Assembly: GCA_905250125.1 (NCBI GenBank)
Contig: CAJNOL010000124.1
Coordinates: forward strand, 69,939 to 133,938
Reading direction: 5' to 3'
Origin: Rotaria sordida
Taxonomy: Eukaryota; Rotifera; Eurotatoria; Philodinida; Philodinidae
Length of the DNA: 64,000 nucleotides
The position numbers and the translations under genes were made by a program. This document shows positions 35,784 to 48,300 of the stretch, in pieces. Every line of letters starts with the position of its first letter. Position 1 is the first letter of the stretch. The notes beneath the pieces were generated by a model. That model was given only the letters and a program-made list of their open reading frames with translations. It had not been told where the DNA came from and did no database searches.

Positions 35784-35883
35784 NNNNNNNNNNNNNNNNN
35801 NNNNNNNNNNNNNNNNNNNNNNNNNNNNNNNNNNNNNNNNNNNNNNNNNNNNNNNNNNNNNNNNNNNNNNNNNNNNNNNNNNN
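35784..35883. other. Assembly gap (100 N)
   Basis: Exactly 100 N, a conventional scaffold-gap length, so the true distance is unknown and continuity across it is not proven by the sequence. Confidence 0.98.
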
Positions 35884-37724
35884 TCCGGAAAACTTTGGTA
35901 AAGGTCCATATGTAATCCTCATTTTTTTTCAAAGTAAGTATCCCCTAGCTGAAATTTCCTAACTTGAGAAATTTTATTTAAGTATATGTTGCAGATCCAA
36001 ATTTCTCACTTCGAAGTGACATTTCAATGTTATCAACAGTGACTACAATGGGACTATGCTTAATCGCTCTTTGTGATTTTATTAGAAGTCCACCACAAAT
36101 ACGATACATTTCCACATTTTCGAGCTCATACATATTTTTAGTTAAAGTTCAGCAGAGTTCAAATAATGGATGTTTTGATATTATGTGAGGTTCATCAGAG
36201 ATCCAAAAACATTTATGCAAACTTATAGGAGTCTTATCAGCAATCAACGGTGGAAATTTCTACCGATATCGACAGCTGGCTGTTATTAAATATTTATCAG
36301 AATCTGCCAATGGGATCCGTTAGTGATTCCGTAACTTGGGGTTCCATCGGTTGCCGTTGAATGATCGGGTCTCACGAGATTCGATTCAATTCATTCATGT
36401 GAGAATGTTCTTTCGTGAGAAATGCATATAGTAGCAATAATGATTGACTTTTCATACCAGACAATTTATTTCAAAAATAATTTCATAATAATAAAGGAAG
36501 TATTGTTATAACATGTATGCTACTCTAATAAAAAAAATTAGTCTTTTGTGTCAGGATGAATGTGGGGAACTAATTTAAGCAGACATTGCACATGTCTGAA
36601 GATTTGCGTCCCAATTTTGTTGAATGAGATAGTATTTGCGATTAACCACAATATTGTAGTAAGCTCCATTTCCAAGTTGACTCATATTCCCATATTGCCA
36701 GGCACTAAAATTACAAAATTAATTACATTATTAGTTGATCAATGTTTTGGATATAATCTAGGTAATTAGTGTTGCAGTTTGTTTTAAATAATACGATGAG
36801 AATATTTATTTATTGCAGAAAGATCAAGTTCGTCTAGAAAAACACACATCTTTATTCAATTTTGATTTTGTAAAAGTTACCATCTAGGGGAATACTGTTT
36901 CGGCAGACCTTCATTCTCTATGCAGTTCAAACAATCAACAGATTGTTTTCTTTTGATTCATATATATAAACCGTTCGAATGAAATAAAACCTAGCCTAAG
37001 CACAAATATTGACTAGAATTCATTTAACTGGTAGCCCTCAGCCTGGACATATCGTAAACTTCGACATATGATAGTTTCTAAGAATCAATAAACAAATGAA
37101 AATATTTGAAATCGATTCAAAGAAAAGAATGTGAATGCAAAAGATTGGTAATCAAACCACTGACTTTTATGTAACCTAGCATCCTAGATCACACATAGAA
37201 CGATAGATCTGGAAACATGATGAACATTTTGCTGCCATTTTGGATACATTTTGATGCCTTGTCATGAAAAATTTTGTCTTCATGATCTGGAGTATTCCAA
37301 GAGTTTTCCCTATATATGACAGTATGAAAACCAGCCTGTACAAGTGTTCTGTGTCGATTGGCACTTCGAGATCTTTTCCATTATAGCTAGAGAATAGATA
37401 GACTTTGAAAATAACACAAAATAGTTGGGATCATCAGGTTTGGTTATTTGACTATATATCCGAAACAATAGCCATATTATCGTAAAAAGTCATCATAACT
37501 AATCGAATTTGCGCATTGCTTCTGCAATATTTTGAAAACAAAATACATGTTTCTGATTTTTCCAGTATAACTAGAGAATAGATTAACATTGAAAATCACA
37601 TCACATAGTAGAAACTAAGAGACTGATCACTGGAGAAATGCCCAAATGTACTATTGTTGAAGCATCATTTCTTATTTTTTTCGACCGATATTTAGTCTGT
37701 TTCGGTCGGACGTAGTGGATTTGA

Positions 37725-37763
37725 GGGTGTGGGTGGAAAGAGACAACAATCACACCCACACCC
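37725..37763. repeat. Short GC-rich hairpin
   Basis: The 11 bases gggtgtgggtg at 37725-37735 are the exact reverse complement of 37753-37763, separated by 17 bases. Confidence 0.65.
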
Positions 37764-38668
37764 TAAGTGCCCATATTATATAGAATATTTCAGTTTCAAT
37801 GATTGTTTCGAGGAATCACAATTCTAGCCTAAATTCGTTCGAATTCGATACAAGAACGACGAAAATAACGAACTGTATAGGTTAAAATAATCATGAATGT
37901 TTGATGGATTCAAATAAAAGATGTATCTAATGTTTGTTAAACGAAAACGTTCACTAATTATCTAATAAATACTTGGTCGGCTGTGATTTGACATTATTCA
38001 CTTTCGCTTTATCATTATTAGTCCCAAAAGAGAAAAAAATCTTCATTTTTTCACAATATGAAATACGAAGAGAGAAAGTGCATTTTATGCCAACTTTTTA
38101 TAGAAGAATTTATAAGCTTCTTTCACAAATATTTGAGATGAAAATTGAACTCTTGAGCTAGAAATTAGAAAAAAAAAAACTAATTTTTTTTTTTACTGTG
38201 ATCATTAAATTTTATCTTACTTAATCATATAATATATTTCTAAGAAAACAAAAACAAACTTATGTTTTCAATGGGAAATGCATAGCTGTATTTGTAAACA
38301 AAAGTTTTCGACGGCAATAGAAGATACCCTGCAATAAATCCTGTAATTCCATATTAGAATGGTAGAGAATTTTCAGACGAATATATATATATAGAAAAAA
38401 GCCAAGACAGGTTTTTTCTTGTTAACATTCGAACTGTAATAATATCGTTATCAGTCATAAAATTAGAGTGAATAATATTTATGTTATGATGAAATATAAG
38501 AATTTATTTCAAAATAAATCGAGAGAAACAATATAACTATTCTGATAACGAGCTTCTAAGTTTTTATGATCAAATAAGTCATGTAAAAAACTAAGACGAA
38601 TTTATGATGATTCTTTTTTGTTCTTTTATCAAATTATATAGCAATAAAGTTGCTTCTTCGTCAAATGC

Positions 38669-38692
38669 ATATATATATATATATATATATTT
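38669..38692. repeat. AT microsatellite before the YCII gene
   Basis: About eleven AT units, ending roughly 30 bases before the chosen start codon at 38722. In-frame translation through it would add a Tyr-Ile run, which is why the later ATG is preferred. Confidence 0.8.
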
Positions 38693-38721
38693 CTTATCAA
38701 CATATTATTCTTTTTTTTCCT

Positions 38722-39027
38722 ATGCCGAAGTCCAAACGTAAAGTACTTGTTCTTCACTACTTTTTTAATAATGATGACTTTTTAATGAAACGAAACGAAA
38801 TTCGCCCTGCTCATCTATCATATCTTCGTCAACATTCAAATCACAATGGTAACAAGGTTGAATTCAAAGTGGCTGAATCATTAGATGGTAAGAGTTTTTA
38901 TTGGCCTTTAACAACACATCACAATGAAATAATGCGATTTATGCAAGAAGATCCATATTACACAGAAGGACTTGTTCGTGATGTAACCATCTATATGCAT
39001 ACAATTATTGAGAAATGTTCATCATAA
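38722..39027 (+). CDS. YCII-related (YciI-like) domain protein
   Basis: Encodes 101 aa as a single exon from the ATG at 38722, a normal length for a one-domain YCII protein. The N-terminal strand KVLVLHYF is followed by RPAHLSYL, a region of charged strands, and a C-terminal FMQEDPYYTEGLV motif. The last matches the hallmark DP-Y-x(2-3)-GLV of the family, with the preceding Phe. YCII proteins have a dimeric ferredoxin-like fold; most have unknown function, though some bind or convert small metabolites. No signal peptide is seen, so it is likely cytosolic. A bacterial relationship is possible, because the family is widespread in bacteria and bdelloids carry many acquired genes. The codon usage, however, matches the AT-rich host. 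The family call is good; the function is open. Confidence 0.65.
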   Translation: MPKSKRKVLVLHYFFNNDDFLMKRNEIRPAHLSYLRQHSNHNGNKVEFKVAESLDGKSFYWPLTTHHNEIMRFMQEDPYYTEGLVRDVTIYMHTIIEKCSS

Positions 39028-40066
39028 AAATATAAATTTTATTTTATTCATATAAAATTAATAAATGTTCAATCAATATACTTCCGACAAAAATAAAATA
39101 AAAGAATTTTATTCTATTCGCAAGAAAATAAATGATATAAATACAACAAATAATTGTAATAATGAGGATTATGAAGGTTAGAATAAATTATGAATTTCTA
39201 CTCCAAGTATCATATTTCAAGTATTTGATAATAGATCAAATCTTTGTAAAATGACAACAATTTTATCATCTACTATTTTTAATGTGCATGAATATTCTAC
39301 AGCATTGATGATTTCCTTTTGATAGTTGATCATTATCTTAACGCTTTACCTTCCAGAATGGTTTCAGAAGAGTTACTAATAAAACATCTATTGAAATAGA
39401 GTATTGAGTGTGTAGGTTGGACCTCTTCTTGTACAATACGGACATCCACACACCCATACCCGTACCTCACAGTCACCCACACCAAGGATTTATAAATAAC
39501 AGCAATCTATTTACCTATCGATACGTAAATATTAACAAGTGTTAGGCTTAGGCGACAGTGCCTAAATTTTTTTTCATGTCATTATCCTCTAATGACAAGT
39601 CCAGTTGTCATTAATATGTCATACAATCTCTTATTCAATTAATTCGTGAGAAAATTTTGAAATACATTTTATTCAATAGTAGCCACTTTCATCAATATCT
39701 ATCACACAGTATACCATCAAGATATATATTTCTCGCGGGTAAAGAAAATCAATTAATAGAAAGAGACCTTTCTTTGTAATAATCTAATAGTCTTCTCTTT
39801 CGTTAGTCATATGTCTTGGAGACAGAACAGTGATACAAAATTTGTTTTTTTTTTAGTAATTGGCAGTTTAGGGAATTCTCTCTGCATATACTGTGTATGG
39901 AGCTTTTTAATATCGTGCGTTCTGCATGTTCTTCAATGCATCTAAAAATAGCAATTTCAGTTGCCAATAGAGATAAACGGTTAATATTAAAAAAAAACAA
40001 AAAAGAATCTTTTGTTCATAATTGTTTTATTGATTTCAATTAAAAACTTTAAATGTATTTTTAAAT
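39028..40066. other. Intergenic
   Basis: Holds the 3' regions of the YCII gene and of secreted paralogue A on the opposite strand. An open frame at 39803-40000 on the minus strand has no recognisable feature. Nothing else seen. Confidence 0.5.
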
Positions 40067-40591
40067 TTAATTGTCTAACTCATGAAATCCTTTTCCATTG
40101 GTGACATTATGTGCAACTTGTTTTATTTTTTTATGAATCATTGCTGCCAAATGTTGTTGTACACGTTGAGCTGTTTTATCCGCTTTCGTAGCTGTTTTGA
40201 GACCCTTAATAAAAGTTCCACAATCATTACTTAATAGTTCTTGATTGGTAGTATTCGTTAAATATGTAATGAAATTAGCTGATTGCAATTGTAAGATTGA
40301 ATCATACGATGAATTTGCTTGAAGAACATCGATAACTGAAAGTATTTTTGTTAGATAAGTTTGTGCTATTGTATTATTTGAACAAAATTTTGTAAATTTT
40401 CGATTTATTCTGAATTGTTTATAATCCAAACGTGGTAGATTCTTTCGTTCTAAGTGTGATTGATCTTTATCATGATATGCTAATGTCAAGCCTATAGCAA
40501 AGAATACCTATTTAAAAAAACTAAAAATAAAAATTTTACATATTACAAAATGAGAATTAGTTACCAAGAAAAATAAGAATAACTTGCACAT
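40067..40591 (-). CDS. Secreted helical protein, paralogue A (two exons)
   Basis: Two exons on the minus strand: 40565-40591 (nine codons) and 40067-40507, joined by a 57-bp GT-AG intron in phase 0, giving 155 aa. The short first exon plus the start of the second form a clear signal peptide (MCKLFLFFL then VFFAIGLTLA). Without the first exon there is no ATG in a sensible place. The mature protein is mostly polar and predicted helical, with two cysteines at 51 and 105. Paralogue B at 42.4-42.9 kb shares YL-x2-ILS-x-I, LQA-S-Y-S-LQ, TTNQ-x-LL and DKTA-x-R, the same intron position, and the same 54-residue cysteine spacing. No known family is recognised; one disulfide and an extracellular role are inferred. 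Confidence 0.75.
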
Positions 40592-42419
40592 TTCGAAAAT
40601 GTTCTACTCAACTGAAATTCAATCTAGTTTTATAGTATAATATGTAGATTGTATTTGTTTTGTTGTTTCATAAAACTCGTGATTTTCTTTAGTGATGATA
40701 CAGGAATTAAAAATCAATATGACAAGAACAAATAAAGAATGAGTAAATTTACTTTTTGATCAACTTTTAATATTTTACTTGAATGCATAAAATAAATTAA
40801 TGAAAGAGTTATATCTTACAGTTATTCATCGAAGTATTAATGTAAAGAACATGTTCAGATTGCTGACACACATTCATATTTGTCGCCAAACAGATTTATT
40901 AGAATAACATTTATAACTCAATAAAAAAAAAAGCATGTCTCATAGACTCGATAAGCAAGGGCTTTTTTTCTCGGTGAATTATTATTAAAAAAAAACTGTG
41001 TATGAATAGAATGATTGATGTTTTTGACAGTTGTACAACATGAAAACAACTACCTATATTAATCAATATTTTCTTTTGGTTAGCAATATTTCAGCCGGTT
41101 AAAGATCTTTTTTCATTGTTAAACGTAATATTGATTTGGAAAATATTCGAAGAATTTTCTCGATTGAGCTATATTGCTTCAAGATTATTTGGTAATGTCA
41201 TAAGTAATTCACGTTGTTGTTTTTTTAAGAAATTATATCTGTTTGTATTTTGTGATACTTCTCTGATAAAATGTAGTTTTTCTGAATTTATCATTTTTTT
41301 TTTTGTTCTGATGAAAGAACCAAAGTAACAAATTGCATTGCAAACTGTTGTTAACAATGATGTGTTGTAAAAAAAAACGAAAAGAAAAATATTGAAAAAA
41401 GTGATATCTCTTGTAAATGCTGATTTATTCTCTATAGGTTATTATTATTTTTGGTATTATTCTATTGATCTGTCACTATAACTATTAGTAACAGTGATGA
41501 GTAATAATTGTTAGAGAAGAACTAAAATGGTCTGAAAAATAATATTATACAACTGAAAATCTATTATCATGACTACAGTAGCTTCATCTTCACTATATGA
41601 GAATCATTCATCAACGCCAATTATTTCATTTATTCAGTCGTAAACAAGAAAATCTTTGCTTGTATCAGATAAAGACATTTTATAATCGAACAAAGTAACA
41701 ACGACTACCAAATATTGGATATGTACACGTATTGAATGTTCAGTGACAATTTATATAAATATGAATAATCGGTTAACATTGCCACTCTCCAAAAAAAGAA
41801 AAAATAGATCTGTACAAATTTCATAAATGTAATGGAATATTTAGATGGCTTGTCATTTACAATTGCTAAACTTTCTTTTTTTTTTGTATCTCTTGATTTG
41901 TGTATGATCTATGTTACAATAGTAGTATTATGCTAAAAATTAAGAATGTCTGGCTAATTGAAACTTTCGATATTTTTCCTTTAGGTCTTTCTACATCCAA
42001 CTCTAACAATAATCGAAAAATTACTATTTTCATTGAATCTTTATACTTAATGTTATCGATAGAAATAACATTATATGTCAAAAAAAAAACCCAGTTCTCG
42101 CTAGAGATTCTAAGAATACTAAATAATGCTGCGTAATAGAATAGCAATTAGTGCATGGCTATCTAAGCAATAGCCTTACTTATTTACTCAATCTGAAATA
42201 AACTTATTTCAAAAGTACAACAACTTTACGGACAACTATTTCAACCGATCAAACAATGTGAGCAAAAGATCTAGAATTGTTATTGTTGTCTTATTCATCA
42301 CAACAAACTGATGTTCATATGTGCCAATAGCACTTATTACAAATATAGATGAAAAATCTTTTATCATTTTTTTTTTTTATTCTTCGTGTTATTTTCTTAT
42401 CAGCAAAACTGATAAAAAT
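40592..42419. other. Intergenic between the secreted paralogues
   Basis: AT-rich. Open frames at 41116-41328 and 41900-42147 on either strand have low-complexity translations and are not called. No third copy of the secreted family was found. Confidence 0.5.
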
Positions 42420-42937
42420 TTAAAAAAGATGTTCGATGTCTTCATCGCTATCGAATTCATAGGGTGCATTGCTTCTAGTTGCATTACGTACAACTTGTTG
42501 GAATGGTCTGTGAATATCGGAAGCAATTTGTTGTCTTGTACGTTCAGCTGTTTTGTCTACTGATTTAGCTGCCTTTAAATTAGTCACAAAAGTTGTACAA
42601 TTCGTTAATAGCAATGCTTGATTCGTTGTATCTTGTAAATATGAAACAACATTAGCCATTTGTATTTGTAAAACTGAATTATACAATGAATCTGCTTGAA
42701 GATTATTAATAAGAGAAAGTATTTGAGAAAGATATGATTGGGATATTGTAGTATTTTTACAGATGCTTGTTGGAGTACGAGCACGAAAATATTTACCAAG
42801 ATTAAAAAATGATAAAAGAAAATCACCAGGAAAAGCTAATGTCAATCCAATGACGAAATATAGCTAAAATGAACAATATTATAATCTTGAATAGTAATTC
42901 AATAGCTTACCACAGCGAGATATAAAAATTTTTCCAT
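42420..42937 (-). CDS. Secreted helical protein, paralogue B (two exons)
   Basis: Exons 42911-42937 and 42420-42863 on the minus strand are joined by a 47-bp phase-0 intron, giving 156 aa. Exon 1 encodes nine residues (MEKFLYLAV) that join LYFVIGLTLA to form the signal peptide, exactly as in paralogue A. The mature cysteines are at 44 and 98, again 54 residues apart. Conserved blocks include YLSQILSLI, YNSVLQIQMAN and TTNQALL. The C-terminus differs, ending in an acidic tail (DSDEDIEHLF). The gene lies about 1.8 kb upstream of paralogue A on the same strand, so the pair is a tandem duplication. The family is unrecognised; extracellular location is well supported, function is not. Confidence 0.75.
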
Positions 42938-45372
42938 GATTATTTCCAATGACTTAGTAAATAGTGAATTTTATTCTATTTTTATAGTAGTATTGGATGA
43001 TAACATCAGAAAAGGTTTCTATTTTTTCTTAATAAGATGCAGCAAATGCTGTAGAATTTATAATACCTTAAGTGGCAACACTTTTTCAATTTTACATTAA
43101 GATAGAAGCGCGACAGATGCTCTCGAGATTATTCAGAAGCTTATAGACAATAAAAGAAAACAAATAATTTTTGCCTGAACTTACTTTACTTTTGATAGAT
43201 TGATGATATTCATGGAGTGAAAAATGTTTTCATCATTTACTGATTAAATATTGAACTATGTCATTTAGCTTCTCGATTCAATAAATGAAAAATGATAAAT
43301 TTGACTGTTTGATATCGGTATCTGCCACCTAGAATCTATGTAACTATCTCAAACTAAATATCCTTATATAAAATATTCACAAATTTTAGTTTGATCGATA
43401 TTCGAAAAATAGGCAAGTGAACCATTGAAAAGTCCATTTCAATATCAAAATTATCGTTAAATGACATGAATGAATTGCGATAAAATATCATCTTATAGAA
43501 ATAAATGATAGATTATTTTCTCACTCTATTACATTAATATACGATGCAATATATGTCAAAAAAAAAATTAGAAAATGATGCTTTATTTTATCACAAAACC
43601 ATATACAGTGATGAATATAAATTTATAGCAGTTGTATTTTTAAGCTGTCTTCTTTATGGTCATAGCCAGCAAGAATCTGTAAAATCATTTGTGCAACTAA
43701 AAGGATTCTCAATCAGGATTGGTATATCTGAATACTTCAACAAAAATGCTTGAATGAGAGTCTACAAAAAACCGAGACTTCCAAAACCAGTTTTCTGGCT
43801 TCCATTCGAAGCTTTTAGGAAAAGATTTTTATTTGATAGAACAAATGATTCTGAGCATGGTTAGACATCTCCTATCTCTCCATAGTCCTTCTTCATTGCA
43901 CTGCATTCAATTTACAGACGGTTCAAAAAGCATTATTCTCTTCATGTTATTAAAAACAATAACTTGCCAAAGTGAATATCGACTGTAAAATCAATTTGTA
44001 TGATGTAGGAAAGAATCTATCGCATCACACACTTATATGTAAATATATTCTTGTTCATTTATTTAAAAATCAGTCTTATACTTGATGACCATCTTGTTTA
44101 TCATCATGTTGGTATTCTTACTTTAATGATCTAAATATCGTATGATATAAAGATGGAATTTATACCAAGTATTCATTTCAGTTAGTTTGCTTACAAGCAA
44201 ATCAATCAAAGAATGCAAGATATTGTTTAGGAAGCTGCAAAACAAAAGCAGTAGTAAATCAATGGTTTATATAACTGCAAACCAATTCGGCAATGATGGA
44301 ATCAACTTGATGTTGAACTCTCAATCACCAATCTATTTGTAAGTGTACCTCATTTGCTAAATACTGTTTAGTTCCTTGAAATAGAAATGGTTTTCCATAG
44401 ATTCGATTTTTTAAACAAATTTTCGAATTCATTCAATAATTATAAGCTAGTCTTCCGATTGAAAATATTAAATTACTCACTCTTCTTTATGGACTATAAG
44501 CAACAAATACCGTACGCTTTGTCTCCAACAATCTTACAAGCAACCTAATCATCGATCGTTTCTATCTTAGTAATAATCTCGACTCAACGGTCCTTGATCC
44601 AAGACATTTTCCCACCCGAAAACTATGATCAATTAGATAGAGCATGTACGTGCACATATTCGAGTTGTTGTTTCCATCTGGATGAAACATGCAAAATGGC
44701 AACTGATAGTAATTCTATGAGTATCATAGATTTTCGAACTCGTATGAGAAATGCGGCAATTTTACAAGTAGCTGATATGTTTATACTTAACAGTAGATAC
44801 ACACAAACCTCTTGCATATGCTATGTGTGAAAAATTGGTACCTATGATTTTAGAAAAAACAGATTATTCGTTAACTACCAGCATCTTATACATGTGAACA
44901 ATTTTGGTTTTCTGAGAACAAAAATAAAGATATTACCTTACACTTTTCTGTTTAAATAGCGTAGCTGAATGGTAAAGTAAATGTCATCTTTTGCAATATG
45001 ATTTAAAGTATCAATAAAAAATGATCTAATCTTAAACAAGATTAAGCATCATAGGATAATTTTTAATGTTAAAGTTCAACGAGTATTCGTCTCATAAAAA
45101 AAAAGAACATCTTCAAGTTTTATGTCTGTTTATTCTTTCACTGAAATAATAATTGGCAGAATAATCCTTGTTCGATTTTCAAATCATCGAAATAATTACA
45201 TTTGATTCTTGTTCATCATAAAATTGCAGTTTATTTATTTCAAAATTTCATTTCATCAAATAAAAAACAAGTTAGTTTTTATATATATATATATATACAA
45301 TAAAATATGTTCGTTCATTATAGTTTAAACAAAAAAATGAAAAAGAAAACCAACGAATTTAATTTATTGTTC
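42938..45372. other. Intergenic with unassigned open frames
   Basis: No confident gene. Open frames occur at 43544-43753 and 44594-44830; the second is listed separately. A TA microsatellite lies at about 45281-45298. Confidence 0.45.
44594..44830 (+). other. Unassigned open frame, possible gene fragment
   Basis: The frame is open from about 44555 to a stop at 44828-44830 but has no ATG before a Met about 33 codons in. The peptide contains DIFPPENYDQLD and a Cys-rich ACTCTYSSCC segment followed by FRTRMRNAA. This looks more like real protein than random AT-rich translation. No splice partners were identified. It may be an exon of an unmodelled gene or a remnant of one; I do not recognise the family. 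Confidence 0.25.
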
Positions 45373-48300
45373 TTATTCACTTATATCTGTATCAATGGAT
45401 GTATCAGCTAATTGATGAGTAGTAATCATCATTCTCATTTCATTAATTAAATCATTTAATGAAAGTGAATTCTCTCTAATATTTTCACTTGGTAATGAAC
45501 AAAGTGTTGTTTGTAAAGCAGTTAAACATTCCATTAATATTGATTTATTAATATTACCCTTAAAACAAAAAAAATAAGCAAAGAATTTTAGTTTCTTGTT
45601 CTGTTTTTTTTTTAAAATAAATTCTATATACTTGTTGAAAAATACGTGTAATGAATTTAAATGTAAGTTTACTAATATTTCGACAAATCATTTCTTCATC
45701 ATTTTCTTCATCATTAATTAACATTTTTGTTCGTTGTCGATTAATATGAAGAATAAAAAGTGAACGAAGTAATTGAAGAATTACAAGAATTGATGATATT
45801 TGTGAATCTAATTAAAAAATTATTAATTAAAAAACCAAAGACAAGAAAAGCTTGATTTTTTTGTTTTCTTTATTTACTATCAAAAATTTTTGTTTCAATG
45901 TAATATTCAATACCAGATATATTTGAAAGAATTGTTGAAATTTTAGAATTATTTTCTATTGAATGTATTAAACAAGCTGTTGTTTCTTCACTTACATTTA
46001 ACTATAATAAGATTTTTAAATTAATAATGAAAAACAAAATTCATAGACAGTAATGAAAAGATAAGAGAAACTATGAACAATGATGAGTTTCTTTTTTTAG
46101 ATTAGAATGAGATGAAATAATTTTGATGAATTTTGTTTTTTCACGGCAGAATAAGACGCAAAATAAAAAAAAACATCATGTCCTATGATCTACGTTCTAT
46201 TAACTGAATTGATTTTGAAAATTACACTAGAAAAATCAAGTTCATTTTACCGAAAAATCATATTTTCGAACAAAAAAAAAAAACTTGGAGTTTTCTTCTA
46301 GGAGGAAGAGATGATGCACCGACTCGAGCTTATTAGAAAAATAAACTATTTGAACATTTTGTTCGAGAAGAAGCTTGATTTGCATGCTCTTAGTTTTTTC
46401 ATAAGTACTTTAGTCAACCCTATTGCTGTGTCCAGTTATTTTTCCTTTTAGAAGTGCCGTTTGAAACTCTGAGTGGCCGACAATAACCTTGAGAAATGTG
46501 ATTTCAATCTTTGCGCAAGTATTGTCACCCGACCTTCACGTTAGATATAACCCTACTCAATCTGTAGTGCATGATTTATTCTTAAAGAAAATAGAATGAT
46601 CCAAAAGAACTTATCTTTTTAATAGTATGTCCGATGTATTTTTTTTCTTAAAAAACAAAACTTATTAGTCCAATCCTTGTGGGATTAAAATGTGAAACAC
46701 GATGTAACTGCTGTTATTATTCATAGAAAGATTGTTTTATTCTATCTATTTTGGAACACATTTCTTCATCATCCTTTTACTTAATCCTTCAAAAATGCAA
46801 TAAGGAAGTAGTTCATTTATTATCTGTGACATTTCCATGGTAATGTCTCTCATGGTCTATGGACAGGTTTATTGATATTTTTTATGAATGGAGAGGGGAG
46901 GAACTGAAAATTTAGCAGAAAGTGCTTTCATCTTTGGAGTGCTAGAAGTAGTGATCGGTGGGATGAAGAACGAAGACGCTCGCACACAGATCACATGCTA
47001 TCAGGCCGTTCCTCCCTAATCCTATTCACCTCGCAACAACTTTGTCTGCTTATTTTTTATTTCGCTACCTATCAGAGAAACCCGATTTCTGTCCAAAGTT
47101 ACCATGAAACTGTAAAAATTTGATAGAAAGTCAATCATTTTGGGAGGAAGTGCAAATTTCTATTCTAGATACTTCGAGATTCCTTTTAGGTCGTGTTTAA
47201 TAAAAATTCTTTAACCTTGAATATATTCACATAAACATGAATAATATAAGGCCATATTGTCGTTGATTGAAATTGATCTTCATTCATTTGAATAAGACTT
47301 AAAAGATAATTTAAAGCTAATTTTTGTGTTCGATTATTATCTTGAAATATTCCACTTGACCAATGATAGATCATTTTTGTTGAAAACATTTCTGGATAAA
47401 TTCTACATTTAGTTATAAAATTTTTTTTTTTTAAATTTTTCTTAAACATTTTCATTATATAGAATACTTACGTTAATATATCATTAATTAATTTATAAAT
47501 TGAAGTTGTATTTGGTACAGATAGAAGTTCAAATTCATCAGATGAAATTTTTATTAGGAAATGTTGAATATATTGACGAATAGATTCTTTTTCAAATTCA
47601 TTATGAGTTAATAATGTTCGAAAAACTCGAATCGAATTATTAAAATCAGATTTATCATCCTATATGCCAGAAAAAAAAATAAATCAAGAATTCTTACAAA
47701 AAAGAAAAATTTTTTAAACTAACTTGTGAAACAATCGAATAAATACATTCATCAAAAATTTCTTTAGATATCCATGAATTTGGCCAAATTTCACATAATT
47801 CAATCAATGCTTGATATGCCATATGACCAATTTGTGATTCAGAATCACTTAAATCGAAAAAATAAAATGAAATTAAAATAGAATAAAAAAAACTTACGAA
47901 AGACGAGGAACTATTGCTTTGGTAAAAACCATTGATACAAATTCGAATATTTTTGTTGCATCCTAAATAAATGGTTTTTTTGAATTACTAATCAAAAAAA
48001 AGAATCAATTCACAGAATTCTGACTACTTATCATTCAATCTAAAATGGTTAAGCTCTCATAAAATAAACAAATTTACTTATTGTGGTATACTTTTTGATG
48101 AATATAGGAAATCGAATTGAATGAAAATTATAAACTCATACCGGTACAAGACAGTATCTAACATGAGTCAAATTTTTGTGATTCGATCTGATCTGAGTCA
48201 GATTATGATATCGACCACTTTTGTCTTTCTTTTCTTATGTATACAACCTACGACCTTTACATCATCATTGAATAGACAGTGCACTCACTATGCATTGTTG

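Larger units (their letters stand above)
35884..38721. other. Intergenic after the gap
   Basis: No confident gene. A short minus-strand open frame of 51 codons lies at 35978-36133, of unknown meaning. A G-rich/C-rich inverted pair (gggtgtgggtg at 37725 and its complement at 37753) can form a hairpin. A TA microsatellite lies at about 38669-38692, just before the YCII gene. Confidence 0.45.

Noticed and set aside
35978..36133. Minus-strand 51-codon open frame (MYELENVEMYR start)
   Set aside because: Looks somewhat protein-like but is short, has no recognised relatives and no splice partners; not enough support for a gene.
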